DNA of 64,000 bases, from assembly GCA_024103005.1 (NCBI GenBank), contig JAGFJA010000054.1, forward strand, positions 62,001-126,000, read 5' to 3'. The notes under the pieces were generated by a model, which saw only the letters and a program-made list of their open reading frames with translations, was not told where the DNA came from and ran no database searches. The translations under genes and the position numbers were made by a program. This document shows, one piece after another, positions 33,441 to 44,097 of the stretch. The stretch is from Saprospiraceae bacterium (GTDB lineage Bacteria > Bacteroidota > Bacteroidia > Chitinophagales > Saprospiraceae). Positions within the stretch are counted from its first letter, which is position 1; each line of letters starts with the position of its first letter.

Positions 33441-33923
33441 TCATTTTTCCTCTTTTTGAAGCATTTTTTCTTTTCTCTTTCCGGCAAGTTGAAAGAGTCG
33501 TTCTTCCTCGGCAGTCGTCAGTATTACAGGGCTTACAGCCTTTTTATGTGCGAGATGATCTATAGCTACAAAGGTGAAATACGCAAGACTTACGGGTCTG
33601 ATTTCGGAACTGCCGACCCTGCGCATGGTAGCTTCGACCATTATCTCCATAGATGTTGTAAAAGCGCGGGTTATCCTTGCCTTGATGGTGAGAATGTCAC
33701 CGACCTTGGCAGATGAGAAAAACCGGACATGGTCTATAGAGGCAGTCACTGAAATACAGCCGGCATGTGTCTGGGCACAAACAGCTGCAGCGATGTCCAT
33801 CCATTGAACCAAAACTCCGCCCTGCAAAATTCCCATGGGATTGGTGTCATTGGGACATACAACCTCCGTTTTGATGGTTTCGGAAAAGGAAGGAGTCCTG
33901 ACAGGTTGATTTTGCTCTGACAT
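33441..33923 (-). CDS. Acyl-CoA thioesterase (YciA/hotdog type)
   Basis: 160 residues, one hotdog domain. 'CPNDTNPMGILQGGVLVQWM' with the Asn/Asp-rich turn and 'DIAAAVCAQTHAGCISVTAS' then 'DHVRFFSSAKVGDILTIKAR' match the acyl-CoA hydrolase family (YciA/BACH type), which hydrolyses medium- to long-chain acyl-CoA and acts as a hexamer. The basic tail 'GKRKEKMLQKEEK' is disordered. Cytoplasmic. It is ~80 bases downstream of the tryptophanase gene on the same strand and might be co-transcribed, but no functional link is evident. Confidence 0.92.
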   Translation of the reverse strand: MSEQNQPVRTPSFSETIKTEVVCPNDTNPMGILQGGVLVQWMDIAAAVCAQTHAGCISVTASIDHVRFFSSAKVGDILTIKARITRAFTTSMEIMVEATMRRVGSSEIRPVSLAYFTFVAIDHLAHKKAVSPVILTTAEEERLFQLAGKRKEKMLQKEEK

Positions 33924-34001
33924 TATGGTATAATATTTTTAAAAGTATTTATAGTAGAATGCAAGTCTGACGACGGTTAGGACGCCTACACTGCCATAAA
34001 A

Positions 34002-35390
34002 TTATTTTTCCTGCGGTATTTCTTCGAAGTGAGCGGTAAAGTGGCGAAGGAATTTTGGTTCCTTCGTGATGCGGAGACCTCTGACCTTGTCTTTGTTTTT
34101 GAGAATTTCATCAAATACCTCGAGGACATAGTCTATATGGCTTTGAGTATATACTCTGCGCGGGATAGCCAGTCTCACCAACTCCATAGGTGCAGGTATC
34201 AGGTTGCCTTCATCATCGTATTTTCCAAACATGACAGACCCTATTTCCACGGCGCGGATTCCTCCTATCTTGTACAATTCACAAACCAGAGCCTGACCTG
34301 GATACTCTTCTGCCGGAATATGAGGATAGAGCTTGCCGGCATCGACATATACGGCATGACCACCGATGGGATAGAGTACCGGAATACCTTTTTGACGGAT
34401 GTGTTCGCCTAAATACGCCGTGCTTTTAATACGATAGTTGAGATAATCGTCTTCAAATACTTCCCGGAGACCGATGGCTATTGCTTCCATGTCTCTTCCT
34501 GCCAGACCTCCGTAAGTGGTATAACCTTCAGTGATGATGAGCAGATTGGTACAGGCAGCTGCGAGGGACTCGTCTTTCAAGGCAAGAAATCCGCCTATAT
34601 TCACTAGTGCGTCCTTTTTGGCACTCATGATACATCCGTCGGCAAGGTCAAACATCTCTCTGGCGATGTCTCGGTAAGAGGTGGATTGGTATCCTTCCTC
34701 TTTATGCTTTATAAAGTAAGAGTTCTCGGCTATGCGGCAACAGTCAAGGATGAAGAGTACTTTGTGTCTGTGACAGACTTCTGCCACTGCTTTGGCATTG
34801 GCCATACTTACAGGCTGGCCACCTCCGGTATTGTTGGTCACAGTGAGGATGACCGCTCCGATGTTGGCTGCGCCTCTGTCGGTGATGAGTCTGTCAAGTT
34901 GGCGGATGTCCATATTACCTTTGAAAGGGTAGTCGGAATTATGATCGAGGGATTCCTCACAGGGTATATCAAGGGCTTCGGCACCGCTGAACTCTATATT
35001 GGCACGAGTGGTGTCAAAGTGCGTATTACTTATAAAGACTTTCCCCGGACCGCCTAAGTGCCCGTACAGAATCCTTTCTGCTGCCCTGCCCTGGTGCGTA
35101 GGGAGGATAAAGGGACAGTGGGTGAGGTCTTTGATTTCTGCTTCCAATCTTTCCCAGCTTTCGGCACCAGCGTAAGATTCATCCCCGCGTAAAATTCCGG
35201 CCCATTGTTCGCTGCTCATGGCAGAGGTGCCACTGTCTGTAAGGAAATCAATAATAACCTGGCGGGAATGGAGTAAGAAGGGATTGAAATGAGCGTTTTG
35301 AATATTTTGAACCCTTGTTTCAGCCGTTGACATGTGGATAGGCTCTACAGATTTGATTCTGAAAGGTTCTATTATAGTTTTGAAAGTCAT
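34002..35390 (-). CDS. tnaA: Tryptophanase
   Basis: 462 residues, a PLP-dependent beta-eliminating lyase converting L-Trp to indole, pyruvate and ammonia. The PLP lysine is Lys259 in '[17 protein letters not shown]'. Residues that separate tryptophanase from tyrosine phenol-lyase favour the former: 'HFDTTR' with Asp126 (Asp133 in E. coli TnaA), 'GIRAVEIGSVMFG' (Val/Ile where TPL has Met/Arg) and 'FLRHFTAHF' with His450 (His463 in TnaA). Length is normal. It is divergent from a TPL gene, with ~130 bases between the start codons; I see no TnaC-like leader peptide. The start could be the Met at residue 20, but the 'EPFRIKSVEPI' conserved in the family argues for the called start. Confidence 0.92.
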   Translation of the reverse strand: MTFKTIIEPFRIKSVEPIHMSTAETRVQNIQNAHFNPFLLHSRQVIIDFLTDSGTSAMSSEQWAGILRGDESYAGAESWERLEAEIKDLTHCPFILPTHQGRAAERILYGHLGGPGKVFISNTHFDTTRANIEFSGAEALDIPCEESLDHNSDYPFKGNMDIRQLDRLITDRGAANIGAVILTVTNNTGGGQPVSMANAKAVAEVCHRHKVLFILDCCRIAENSYFIKHKEEGYQSTSYRDIAREMFDLADGCIMSAKKDALVNIGGFLALKDESLAAACTNLLIITEGYTTYGGLAGRDMEAIAIGLREVFEDDYLNYRIKSTAYLGEHIRQKGIPVLYPIGGHAVYVDAGKLYPHIPAEEYPGQALVCELYKIGGIRAVEIGSVMFGKYDDEGNLIPAPMELVRLAIPRRVYTQSHIDYVLEVFDEILKNKDKVRGLRITKEPKFLRHFTAHFEEIPQEK

Positions 35391-35486
35391 TGTATATGAG
35401 AAATTATGTTTTGTAAAAAAATGCGCAAAGTTCCTAAAATAAAAGACAAAAAAGTATGATTTTAATCATGTTTTTTAAAAGAATAA

Positions 35487-36905
<1,419 letters not shown>

Positions 36906-37085
36906 ATTGACGACCCACAGGCTTTACTATATCAGTGATGACAAACCAATTTATTCAAATAATGATTCAAATTATGTAGTTCCGGCCGGTATATACAGCA
37001 TATAAATTTAAAACCTCATCATTTAACCATAATAAATGAACATCAATCCTATGTACAAGAGTAAGCATCGATAGATATTTTGATT

Positions 37086-37093
37086 TATCTTTG
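37086..37093 (+). promoter_or_regulatory. Candidate -7 promoter element
   Basis: TATCTTTG, an exact TAnnTTTG, 17 bases before the start codon of the NTF2-like gene. No TTG at the usual -33 distance. Confidence 0.35.
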
Positions 37094-37110
37094 ACTCATA
37101 CTATTTCCTT

Positions 37111-37584
37111 ATGTGTCGGTATGTAATTGTAATCATTTTAGTCCTGTATCAAAGCTATTCATTTTCCCAAGAACACCATATTGTCAAAACTCCGGATACC
37201 TCTTCTGCCATTCAGTATGTAAAGCAAAGTTCTAATCAAATTGAATCTTCCCTGCTTCTGAAAGATACCCTACACTTGTCACAGCTCCTTCATCCCGATT
37301 TGATACTAGGACATTCCAACGGCTGGACAGAATCAAAAAACAGTCTATTGCAGCATCTTACTGGCACCAAGGTCAGCTATACAGCTTTTAATAACATCGT
37401 TTTTTCAAACATCCATATCGTCAATAACCGGGTAGTAACACTGCAAAAGACGCTGGATGCATCCGGCAACCTGGAAGGCCAACCCTTCGATATACGCTTA
37501 AAAATCCTGGAAGTATGGATTTCGGAAGGGAGAAAATGGTTGCTTCTGGCACGTCAAAGCGTTAAAATTCCTTCTGACCAATAG
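37111..37584 (+). CDS. Secreted NTF2-like (DUF4440/SnoaL-type) protein
   Basis: 157 residues. Signal peptide ('VIIILVLYQSYSFSQ'-like, ~1-20) and then an NTF2-like alpha+beta cone: helical 'QSSNQIESSLLLKDTLHLSQ', 'LLHPDLILGHSNGWTESKNS', strands 'SNIHIVNNRVVTLQKTLDAS' and 'LKILEVWISEGRKWLLLARQ'. This is the DUF4440 layout (nuclear transport factor 2-like). Such secreted proteins may bind small molecules or act as enzymes; no catalytic set is apparent. It stands alone between tpl and the convergent TonB-dependent receptor, without terminators I can see. Confidence 0.8.
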   Translation: MCRYVIVIILVLYQSYSFSQEHHIVKTPDTSSAIQYVKQSSNQIESSLLLKDTLHLSQLLHPDLILGHSNGWTESKNSLLQHLTGTKVSYTAFNNIVFSNIHIVNNRVVTLQKTLDASGNLEGQPFDIRLKILEVWISEGRKWLLLARQSVKIPSDQ

Positions 37585-37643
37585 CCCGAAAGTCAGCAAT
37601 CATCACGATTACAGCAATTGTTTATAAATTTTTAAGAAAGATT

Positions 37644-40196
37644 TTAGATCTCAAACCTTAATCTGACATTAAATCTCCGGCTTGTAAGATTGATTGGAAA
37701 ATAATAATAAATGTTGTTGAAGTCTTTCACCCAATTAACTGATGCGACATTCTGCACATCCATCAGGTTGAATACCTCCACACTCAGAAAAGATCTTTGT
37801 GTCCATCGCAGGAAGTGATGCGGTTTCTCTTCCAGTCGGTCTTTGTCCCACATCTTATAGGAAAAGCCGATGTCCACTCTCTGGTAAGGCTTGAAGGTAA
37901 GTGCGTTCCGTTTGAGGATGTTTTCACCCGGAGGTCCATAAGGCAGACCCGTACCGAAGTTGAGCTGCAGATGTGTCTTAAAATCCTTGTTCATCGGAAG
38001 ATAATCCTGGAAGTAGAGAGACCCGGTAAACAGTCGGGAGGTCGGACGCGGTACCCAGTTGACCGGCTTGCCGAAGGCGTCCTGATGAGCCACGCCTAGA
38101 ATTTTTTCCTTTGTATCGAGGACGGATATATTGAGCCAACTTTCAAAGCCGGAAACAAATTCACCATTGATTCTGAAGTCGAAGCCTCGTGCGTAAGCCT
38201 TGCTGTCATTGACACCGCTGTATCGGACCCGCACATTATCAACGTTGTAGGAGATCTGATCCCATAGATTTTTATAATATGCTTCTACAATCAATTTGAG
38301 TTTGACGGGCTCTTTTTTACCTGCCTCAAAGTCATACGTGATGCCGCCGATAATCTGAGATGACTTCTGCGAACGGATATCTTTGTTTAGACTGCCATCC
38401 GGACGGCGCATCTCTCTGTAAAATGGTTGTTGCTGATAGATTCCCCCGGCCAGCTTATAAGTTATCTGGTTTTCTTTACCGAGGGGGCGAATGAGAAACT
38501 GGCCACGGGGCGACACGATCCACTCATCATTGAATGACCAATAGCCGACACGTGTGCCCAGCGTTATCTGGACTTCATAGTGGTTAATTTTTTTGAAGGT
38601 GTAAGTTTCCTGCCCGAAGGCTGTCAGTCTGGTTGAGGTGATGTCATTGACGGACTTTAACACCGATCCCAGCAGGTAGGTGTCTTCAGAATTGGGAAGG
38701 GAATAGCCGGCACTATCGGTCCTGATCCATTCATTGAGGCGGTCTTTAAAGTGTTCCTGTTGCCATTTGACACCTCCATAGAGGAAATGGGATGACTCTG
38801 TGTCCTTGTCATAGTTGAATCTCGGTATTTCAATCCCTGCTTTTATCTCCCCGTTGACGATGATGTTTTGCAGACGGTTGCGGGCATAATTGTGTTGGAT
38901 ACCATCGCCGAGAACGCCTATTTCTTTGGGTTTTCCACCCTTCAGGTCGAGTTCCAGTTTGGATACTTTAAACTTGGATAGGATGTCAAAAGCCTCGCTT
39001 TCATCGCCGTTGTATGCTGAGGCAAGTATTTTGATAAAGGATGGGTTCTTCCTTTTTTGAGGAACGTAGTTGAGGGCGAGGCCTGCCATATTGTTTTTAA
39101 ACAGGTCGTTTTCACCTCCTTCAAAGTCAGCACTGAATTTGTGGGGGAAGAAGAAGCCTCCTGTTACTATTTCTGTTTCAGTAGGTGTAAAGTTATAACT
39201 CGCTGAATTGATATTTCCGATGAGAGCCAGCTGCCAATTAGGGTGGAAGTCGTAGGTAATATAAGACTGGAGATCGAGGAAGTTGGGGAAGTATTCTCCT
39301 TTGGCATCCAGTGAGCCGAGGATGTAGCGTGTGGTTTTATATCTGGCTCCGACGAGATACCTTAGTTTGCCGTAATTCTGTTTTCCGGTGTGCATACTGC
39401 CTTCCAGGTGTGCGGTTGCACCCAATAGGCTTCCGGAGATGGAGGCTCTGTTGGCTTCGGGTCTTTTATATTTAATATCCAAGACAGAAGAAAGTTTATC
39501 GCCATATTTGGCCTCAAAACCGCCACTGCTGAAGGCGAGGTCTCGTATCAGATCGATATTGGGAAAAGAAAGTCCTTCCTGTTGTCCAGCCCGGATCAAC
39601 TGGGGGCGGAATATTTCAAAATCATTGACATAGACCAGGTTTTCGTCATAGTTTCCGCCGCGGACATTGTATTGGGAGGTGAGTTCTCCTCCTGAACCGG
39701 AAGAAGTACCCAGAGCAATGGATGGAAGGACACTTTCAAGGTTGCCCGATACGGTGGGAAGGAGCTTGAATTCCTGTACATTGGCTCTGACCATGTTTTT
39801 GTCTCCGATGGATTCGGCGTAGATAACGACTCCTTTTCCCATGTCATTTTGGCTGAGTTCGATATCCAGTTTTAAAACAGTACCGGTTGCCATCGGGTCA
39901 ATGGCAATACTTGCCAGATCATATCCTACCCGGCGGATAATGAGGGTGAGTGGTTTGCCGGGTGTTACGGATAGCTGATAGAATCCGAATTCGTCACTTT
40001 CTACACCTATTTGTTCGGATTTTTCATAGACAAGGGCAGCTTCAACGCTTTGACCGCTAATTTTATCCGTTATCTTGCCGAGGATGTATGTTCCGGAATT
40101 CTGTGCGTTGAGGTCTATTGACAGGAAAGAGATGAGGAAAAGAAGCAATACAAGCAGGCGTTGCGGCATTTGTTTTAGATTGATCAGTGGATTCAA
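37644..40196 (-). CDS. TonB-dependent outer-membrane receptor with carboxypeptidase-like regulatory domain
   Basis: 850 residues. The signal peptide ends at 'LSIDLNAQ'; a carboxypeptidase-regulatory-like (CarbopepD_reg_2) domain (~35-115, 'YILGKITDKISGQSVEAALV') precedes the plug ('SGSGGELTSQYNVRGGNYDE', ~165-240) and a 22-strand barrel to the C-terminal 'SRRFNVRLRFEI'. The RGG(N/S)YDEN segment is typical of Bacteroidota receptors that take iron, cobalamin or oligomers rather than SusC proper; there is no SusD gene alongside. A TonB box is not obvious. The gene starts 5 bases after rpe, so both share a transcript. Met10 is an alternative start. Substrate unknown. Confidence 0.9.
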   Translation of the reverse strand: MNPLINLKQMPQRLLVLLLFLISFLSIDLNAQNSGTYILGKITDKISGQSVEAALVYEKSEQIGVESDEFGFYQLSVTPGKPLTLIIRRVGYDLASIAIDPMATGTVLKLDIELSQNDMGKGVVIYAESIGDKNMVRANVQEFKLLPTVSGNLESVLPSIALGTSSGSGGELTSQYNVRGGNYDENLVYVNDFEIFRPQLIRAGQQEGLSFPNIDLIRDLAFSSGGFEAKYGDKLSSVLDIKYKRPEANRASISGSLLGATAHLEGSMHTGKQNYGKLRYLVGARYKTTRYILGSLDAKGEYFPNFLDLQSYITYDFHPNWQLALIGNINSASYNFTPTETEIVTGGFFFPHKFSADFEGGENDLFKNNMAGLALNYVPQKRKNPSFIKILASAYNGDESEAFDILSKFKVSKLELDLKGGKPKEIGVLGDGIQHNYARNRLQNIIVNGEIKAGIEIPRFNYDKDTESSHFLYGGVKWQQEHFKDRLNEWIRTDSAGYSLPNSEDTYLLGSVLKSVNDITSTRLTAFGQETYTFKKINHYEVQITLGTRVGYWSFNDEWIVSPRGQFLIRPLGKENQITYKLAGGIYQQQPFYREMRRPDGSLNKDIRSQKSSQIIGGITYDFEAGKKEPVKLKLIVEAYYKNLWDQISYNVDNVRVRYSGVNDSKAYARGFDFRINGEFVSGFESWLNISVLDTKEKILGVAHQDAFGKPVNWVPRPTSRLFTGSLYFQDYLPMNKDFKTHLQLNFGTGLPYGPPGENILKRNALTFKPYQRVDIGFSYKMWDKDRLEEKPHHFLRWTQRSFLSVEVFNLMDVQNVASVNWVKDFNNIYYYFPINLTSRRFNVRLRFEI

Positions 40197-40201
40197 CGAA
40201 A

Positions 40202-40876
40202 TCAGAGGGTTGGTTTATTATGTTTAGCTGCTTTTTTGAGTAAACGGATGGTTTCAGTCGGATTGGGTGAGTTAAAAACCGTGTTCCCGGCAACTAAGGA
40301 GTCGGCACCAGTCTCGATGAGCATAGTTGCATTCTCCAGGGTTACTCCGCCGTCAATTTCAATGAGGGTAGAAGCATTTTGAGAATGAATCAGGTCCGAT
40401 AGTTCAGACACTTTTTTAAAGGTATGCGGTATAAATGCCTGTCCGCCAAATCCCGGATTAACTGACATGACGATGACGATATCCAGATCGCTGATGATGT
40501 CTTTAAGCAGTGATACCGGTGTATGCGGGTTGATGGCAACTCCGGCTTTAGCTCCCGTGAGTTTGATTTGCTGGATGACACGATGCAGGTGGGTACAGGC
40601 TTCATAATGAACTGTAATGTGCTGTGCTCCTGCGTCTCTCCATTGCTGAATATAGTGTTCCGGATGAACCGTCATCAGGTGTACATCCAGGGGCTTAGTC
40701 GCCATCCGTGCAATAGCTTTCACAACCAAAAAGCCCATTGTGATGTTGGGGACAAAGACACCATCCATGACATCAACATGAAACCAGTCTGCCTCACTGT
40801 GATTGATCATATCAACCTCTTCCCTGAGTCGGGTAAAGTCAGCAGAAAGGATGGAAGGTGCTATTAATCCACTCAT
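40202..40876 (-). CDS. rpe: Ribulose-phosphate 3-epimerase
   Basis: 224 residues, TIM barrel that interconverts ribulose-5-phosphate and xylulose-5-phosphate in the pentose phosphate pathway. Motifs: 'IAPSILSADFTRLREEVDMI', 'WFHVDVMDGVFVPNITMG' (metal His and catalytic Asp), 'LDVHLMTVHPEHYIQQWRDA', 'IVMSVNPGFGGQAFIPHTFK' and 'LIEIDGGVTLENATMLIETG' with the second catalytic Asp. Complete and of normal length. The downstream TonB receptor begins 5 bases after its stop. A terminator at ~41003-41040 separates it from the serpin gene upstream. Confidence 0.97.
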   Translation of the reverse strand: MSGLIAPSILSADFTRLREEVDMINHSEADWFHVDVMDGVFVPNITMGFLVVKAIARMATKPLDVHLMTVHPEHYIQQWRDAGAQHITVHYEACTHLHRVIQQIKLTGAKAGVAINPHTPVSLLKDIISDLDIVIVMSVNPGFGGQAFIPHTFKKVSELSDLIHSQNASTLIEIDGGVTLENATMLIETGADSLVAGNTVFNSPNPTETIRLLKKAAKHNKPTL

Positions 40877-41002
40877 TAGTATATCATTTAGGATGGTAAA
40901 GATATGATAATTATGTGATATGAAATCAGCTGAATCTCAATTATAAGAATCGTAAAAGACTAAGTTTAATCAAATAATCGTGAGGTTCAATTATTTGGCT
41001 GT

Positions 41003-41040
41003 CAAAAAAAGCCCTCTGATATGAATCAGAAGGGCTTTTA
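41003..41040 (-). terminator. Intrinsic terminator after the serpin gene
   Basis: Stem GCCCTCTGA (41011-41019) with TCAGAAGGGC (41026-41035), one bulged A, six-base loop, flanked by A-runs and T-runs on both sides. On the minus strand it is followed by seven T, an almost textbook Rho-independent terminator ~80 bases after the serpin stop. Confidence 0.82.
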
Positions 41041-41118
41041 ATATGAGGAAACTTTATCTATCCGATCTAAGCAGACAAATGATGGTCAAAATCTGTCAGC
41101 TTATCCGGTAAATGTATT

Positions 41119-42333
41119 TTATTTTGTAGGATCTTCGACTTTTCCCATAAAGAGGTAGGTTCCCGTCGCTTTGTCTCTGACTATCATCAGATACGGATGG
41201 TCAAATCCTACATATTCCGGCATGGAGGTTGTTCCTACTCCGATGGTAGTGACACCGGCTCCTTCCATTCCTTTTTCATCCATTTTCATAAACACGTCAT
41301 GGAGGGCACGGGTCAGGAGGATGTTACCTGTTGCAGTACCCATAGCTGTAAAGTCAGCGCGTTTGGAGAAGGGTAAAGTTACACCCATCTTGGACAAAAT
41401 ATCTTTTAAGTCGTAATGTTGTTTCATTTCCACCTTTGGCAGACCAATCTCTATGTCTCTTACCTGAGCTTCGGCATACATCTTATCCAGCCCCGAAGAA
41501 GTGATGGCGGATGTATAATTGTAAACATCTGTTCTTAACGGCATAACAAAGAGCGCCTCGAGCTTACCACCGCCCATAGGCATCACGATAGCTTTCACAT
41601 CATCGTTAGAAAGATATGCTATGTTGGCTCTTTGGCGCATCATCGGCACTTCTTTTTCAACTTTGTTGGAAGTGGTAAACTTTGAATTCTGAGTAAGGTT
41701 CGGTTCAAATGGCTGATCCCAACTTGCCTTCATATACAGGGCATTGATGAGAAACATAAATTCTTCTGACTGGATATTGTCAATCACTTTGGAAATTCTT
41801 TGTTGAGTATTTTCAGCGACCCAGTCATTGATCGTTTTAATGGATTCATTTACGTTCTTAAAATCCAGTTTTTTGATTTTTGCCTGGTACATATCTTTCA
41901 CAGCTTTTGAGTAAGATCCGGACATATCAAATTTTGTGTCGTCATAAAACAGCCCATTGGATACCGTAAGATAATAATCCTTATCTTGACCGGCAATTTT
42001 GGTCTGGATACTCATCAGGTTGCTGTTGATATCTTTCAGTTGCCCTGGTGAACCTCCCAGGATTTTCAGGATTTGATCCTGGGTCTCACCCTTTGCTCCG
42101 GTTGCAGCCATTCCAAAGGCATATTGGATACTCAGGGGAGAAATTACGATATTTTTATTGGGTGCCCCCATTTTAACTGTCTGTTTGAACAGGTCAACGG
42201 CTCCATCCTGCAAATCCTTTGTCATTTCCTTATTGTATATTCCTTCCTTTGTCGCGGAAGGAATGATGTCCTTACTTGTCTGACAAGAAGCCAGAGCCAT
42301 CATTCCTGCCACCATCATTGTTAATTTCTTCAT
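41119..42333 (-). CDS. Serpin-family lipoprotein (protease inhibitor)
   Basis: 404 residues from 'MKKLTMMVAGMMALASC'; the frame opens six codons earlier, but this Met gives a correct lipoprotein signal with Cys17. A complete serpin fold follows: 'NIVISPLSIQYAFGMAATGA', 'NALYMKASWDQPFEPNLTQN', 'ALFVMPLRTDVYNYTSAI', 'GLPKVEMKQHYDLKDILSKM' and the reactive-centre hinge 'DEKGMEGAGVTTIGVGTTSM' before 'PEYVGFDHPYLMIV'. The hinge has the small residues Gly/Ala/Gly at P12-P10 expected of an inhibitor, and the loop has the same length as in alpha-1-antitrypsin, which puts Thr-Ser at P1-P1'. Periplasmic or surface-exposed. Own terminator downstream; divergent from the lipoprotein at 42505. Confidence 0.92.
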   Translation of the reverse strand: MKKLTMMVAGMMALASCQTSKDIIPSATKEGIYNKEMTKDLQDGAVDLFKQTVKMGAPNKNIVISPLSIQYAFGMAATGAKGETQDQILKILGGSPGQLKDINSNLMSIQTKIAGQDKDYYLTVSNGLFYDDTKFDMSGSYSKAVKDMYQAKIKKLDFKNVNESIKTINDWVAENTQQRISKVIDNIQSEEFMFLINALYMKASWDQPFEPNLTQNSKFTTSNKVEKEVPMMRQRANIAYLSNDDVKAIVMPMGGGKLEALFVMPLRTDVYNYTSAITSSGLDKMYAEAQVRDIEIGLPKVEMKQHYDLKDILSKMGVTLPFSKRADFTAMGTATGNILLTRALHDVFMKMDEKGMEGAGVTTIGVGTTSMPEYVGFDHPYLMIVRDKATGTYLFMGKVEDPTK

Positions 42334-42504
42334 TTTTTGATATTTGACCATTGAAACGCAAAATTGGGTAAAATAGTTGGAATGAGGTCAGGCGTTAAGA
42401 ATTCTTTAAGTCATTTAAACAATATTAAAGGGAGACTGAGTTAATTTTTTGAAAATCCAACCCTATGAAAAAAATTAACGTCTTAATTGATAAAAATGGT
42501 ACAC

Positions 42505-42840
42505 ATGAGAAATTTGGTATGGATTATAATTATGTCAGTTGTGCTGATTTCCTGCAGTAAAAAAGAGGATGAAACACCCTTATCCGGTTTGGATGATTGT
42601 GTAAAGCAATTTATGACAGACAATAATTTGAAGGCTATACCTTCCAGTCAGGCAGACTGTATTTACTATTCCATCTGGCAGTACCAGGGGGCATTTTATT
42701 ATGAATACAATTGTTGTGTATGCGACCTGATACCGCGCATTCTTAAGTGCAACGGGGATGTATATATATCTGATTATGAGCAGATAGCACACTTCAAAGA
42801 GAAGGCCATCCTTTATGATTCTGTTCTGATTAGTAATTAA
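42505..42840 (+). CDS. Small Cys-rich lipoprotein, hypothetical
   Basis: 111 residues from 'MRNLVWIIIMSVVLISC', which makes a lipoprotein signal with Cys17; in-frame ATG 42496 and TTG 42487 are possible but add only a few residues. The mature part has seven further Cys, including 'YYEYNCCVCDLIPRILKC', and an otherwise polar, Tyr-rich sequence, suggesting a disulfide-bonded or metal-binding periplasmic protein. I recognise no family. It is single, divergent from the serpin and 150 bases from the convergent DUF3293 gene. Confidence 0.65.
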   Translation: MRNLVWIIIMSVVLISCSKKEDETPLSGLDDCVKQFMTDNNLKAIPSSQADCIYYSIWQYQGAFYYEYNCCVCDLIPRILKCNGDVYISDYEQIAHFKEKAILYDSVLISN

Positions 42841-42990
42841 GTGTAAGGATTTAATTTCTTGGGATTTCTTACCCTCTGAATACACCTAAAACAGGGTTGT
42901 TTAGACGGGTCAACCTGAATATTTTACCCGGATACTCAAGATTCAAATAACAAAAGGAATTTATTGCAATTTGGCAATATTCCAAAACTA

Positions 42991-43413
42991 TCATGAGGGC
43001 TTTTTGTTTTGACTTTTTGTCCAGATGAGTATAGGTGCTTTGTTTATTTCACCATAAATAAAGGCTTTTTGACGAAATCGGATGGCAAGATCTTGCCCCA
43101 TATCCAGAGTTGCATTGAAAATAAAAAGGGATATTTCGTCTTTCCATCCATAGAGGCCTCTGCCATAGCCTTCCAGAAAATCAAGTTTCATATCCTGAAC
43201 AACTTTCTTTAGTATCAGGTGGTTTTCGCTGTTAACGGATTCATCTTCCGGGTGCCCATTGGGATTGTGAGCGGAAAAAAAAATAAAATACCTCGAATCA
43301 TGCCGTTGCAGGAATAAATTTAGCTGTTCATTTGGCTCGCCAACCATGAAAGTAATACCAACCCGGGGTATGCAATAAGTCGTCTCTGTGTATATTTTTT
43401 CGAAATCTTTCAA
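42991..43413 (-). CDS. DUF3293 domain-containing protein
   Basis: 140 residues, cytoplasmic. The DUF3293 pattern is visible throughout: 'YCIPRVGITFMVGEPNEQLN' near the start, 'RYFIFFSAHNPNGHPEDESV' (the family's [FI]xTAxNP), 'ENHLILKKVVQDMKLDFLEG', 'GRGLYGWKDEISLFIFNATL' and 'RFRQKAFIYGEINKAP'. Family function is unknown; members are small and widespread in Gram-negative bacteria. The gene lies downstream of an outer-membrane barrel gene on the same strand, but the terminator-like hairpin between them suggests separate transcription. Confidence 0.82.
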   Translation of the reverse strand: MKDFEKIYTETTYCIPRVGITFMVGEPNEQLNLFLQRHDSRYFIFFSAHNPNGHPEDESVNSENHLILKKVVQDMKLDFLEGYGRGLYGWKDEISLFIFNATLDMGQDLAIRFRQKAFIYGEINKAPILIWTKSQNKKPS

Positions 43414-43433
43414 TCGAATAAAAATGGCATTTA

Positions 43434-43486
43434 ATTAAAAATAAAACGACCGATATCAGCCCATTGTATGGATTCAATATCGGTCG
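43434..43486 (-). terminator. Terminator between the beta-barrel gene and DUF3293 gene
   Basis: Perfect 10-bp stem CGACCGATAT (43447-43456) with ATATCGGTCG (43477-43486), 20-base loop. Read on the minus strand the stem is followed by TTTTATTTTTAA, so it should end transcription of the barrel gene whose stop is at 43579. Confidence 0.7.
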
Positions 43487-43578
43487 CAAATCGAATTTAA
43501 CTTTGAAAAATCAATATTCTTAATGAAAAGAAATGATTTTATATGGTTTAATTAACTTATTTAATACGTAATTTTTTA

Positions 43579-44097
43579 TCAAAACCTTCTGCCGATTGAA
43601 ACACCAAATCGTGGTATGACGGGTGTGTAGTCATAATATTTATCATCATTTTCAGGTAAAAAGTTGCGCCCCAATCCGCCGAAAAATTCAAATACGGTGT
43701 TTTGCCGAATCATAAATTTTCCGCCAAGGGCTATGGTGGGACCTATGCTGGTTGAATAACGATGCTTATCATAATATACATATTCATTATCTATTACGTA
43801 TCCGCTCACACCACCTTCAACAAAAAAACCTGAGGCATACCTCGAACCAACATACAGGCGATATGCAGCACCGAAGCCTGACTGAATGTCCCATAACTGA
43901 TTGTTGTCCAGATTATATTCACCATATACGGTAAATCCGGAGTTTTCATTGAGCAGAAACTCATAGGAAAGGTTTATGTTTCCAAAGATGAGGTGCAGGG
44001 CATCCAACTTGAGCTCATTATTATAAATTTTTTTGTTCTCCTGACTGAATAGAGCAGTGGAAAATAAAATGAGGAGAAATAGAAGACTTTTTTTCAT
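43579..44097 (-). CDS. Small outer-membrane beta-barrel protein
   Basis: 172 residues. Signal peptide ends at 'STALFSQ'; the mature protein is built of alternating amphipathic strands ('LIFGNINLSYEFLLNENSGF', 'IQSGFGAAYRLYVGSRYASG', 'SIGPTIALGGKFMIRQNTVF', 'IPRFGVSIGRRF') ending in an aromatic residue, as expected of an outer-membrane barrel of about eight strands. It resembles the DUF3575 group of Bacteroidota barrels, but I cannot be sure of the exact family. Own promoter region upstream (250 bases to the divergent oxidoreductase gene). Confidence 0.78.
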   Translation of the reverse strand: MKKSLLFLLILFSTALFSQENKKIYNNELKLDALHLIFGNINLSYEFLLNENSGFTVYGEYNLDNNQLWDIQSGFGAAYRLYVGSRYASGFFVEGGVSGYVIDNEYVYYDKHRYSTSIGPTIALGGKFMIRQNTVFEFFGGLGRNFLPENDDKYYDYTPVIPRFGVSIGRRF

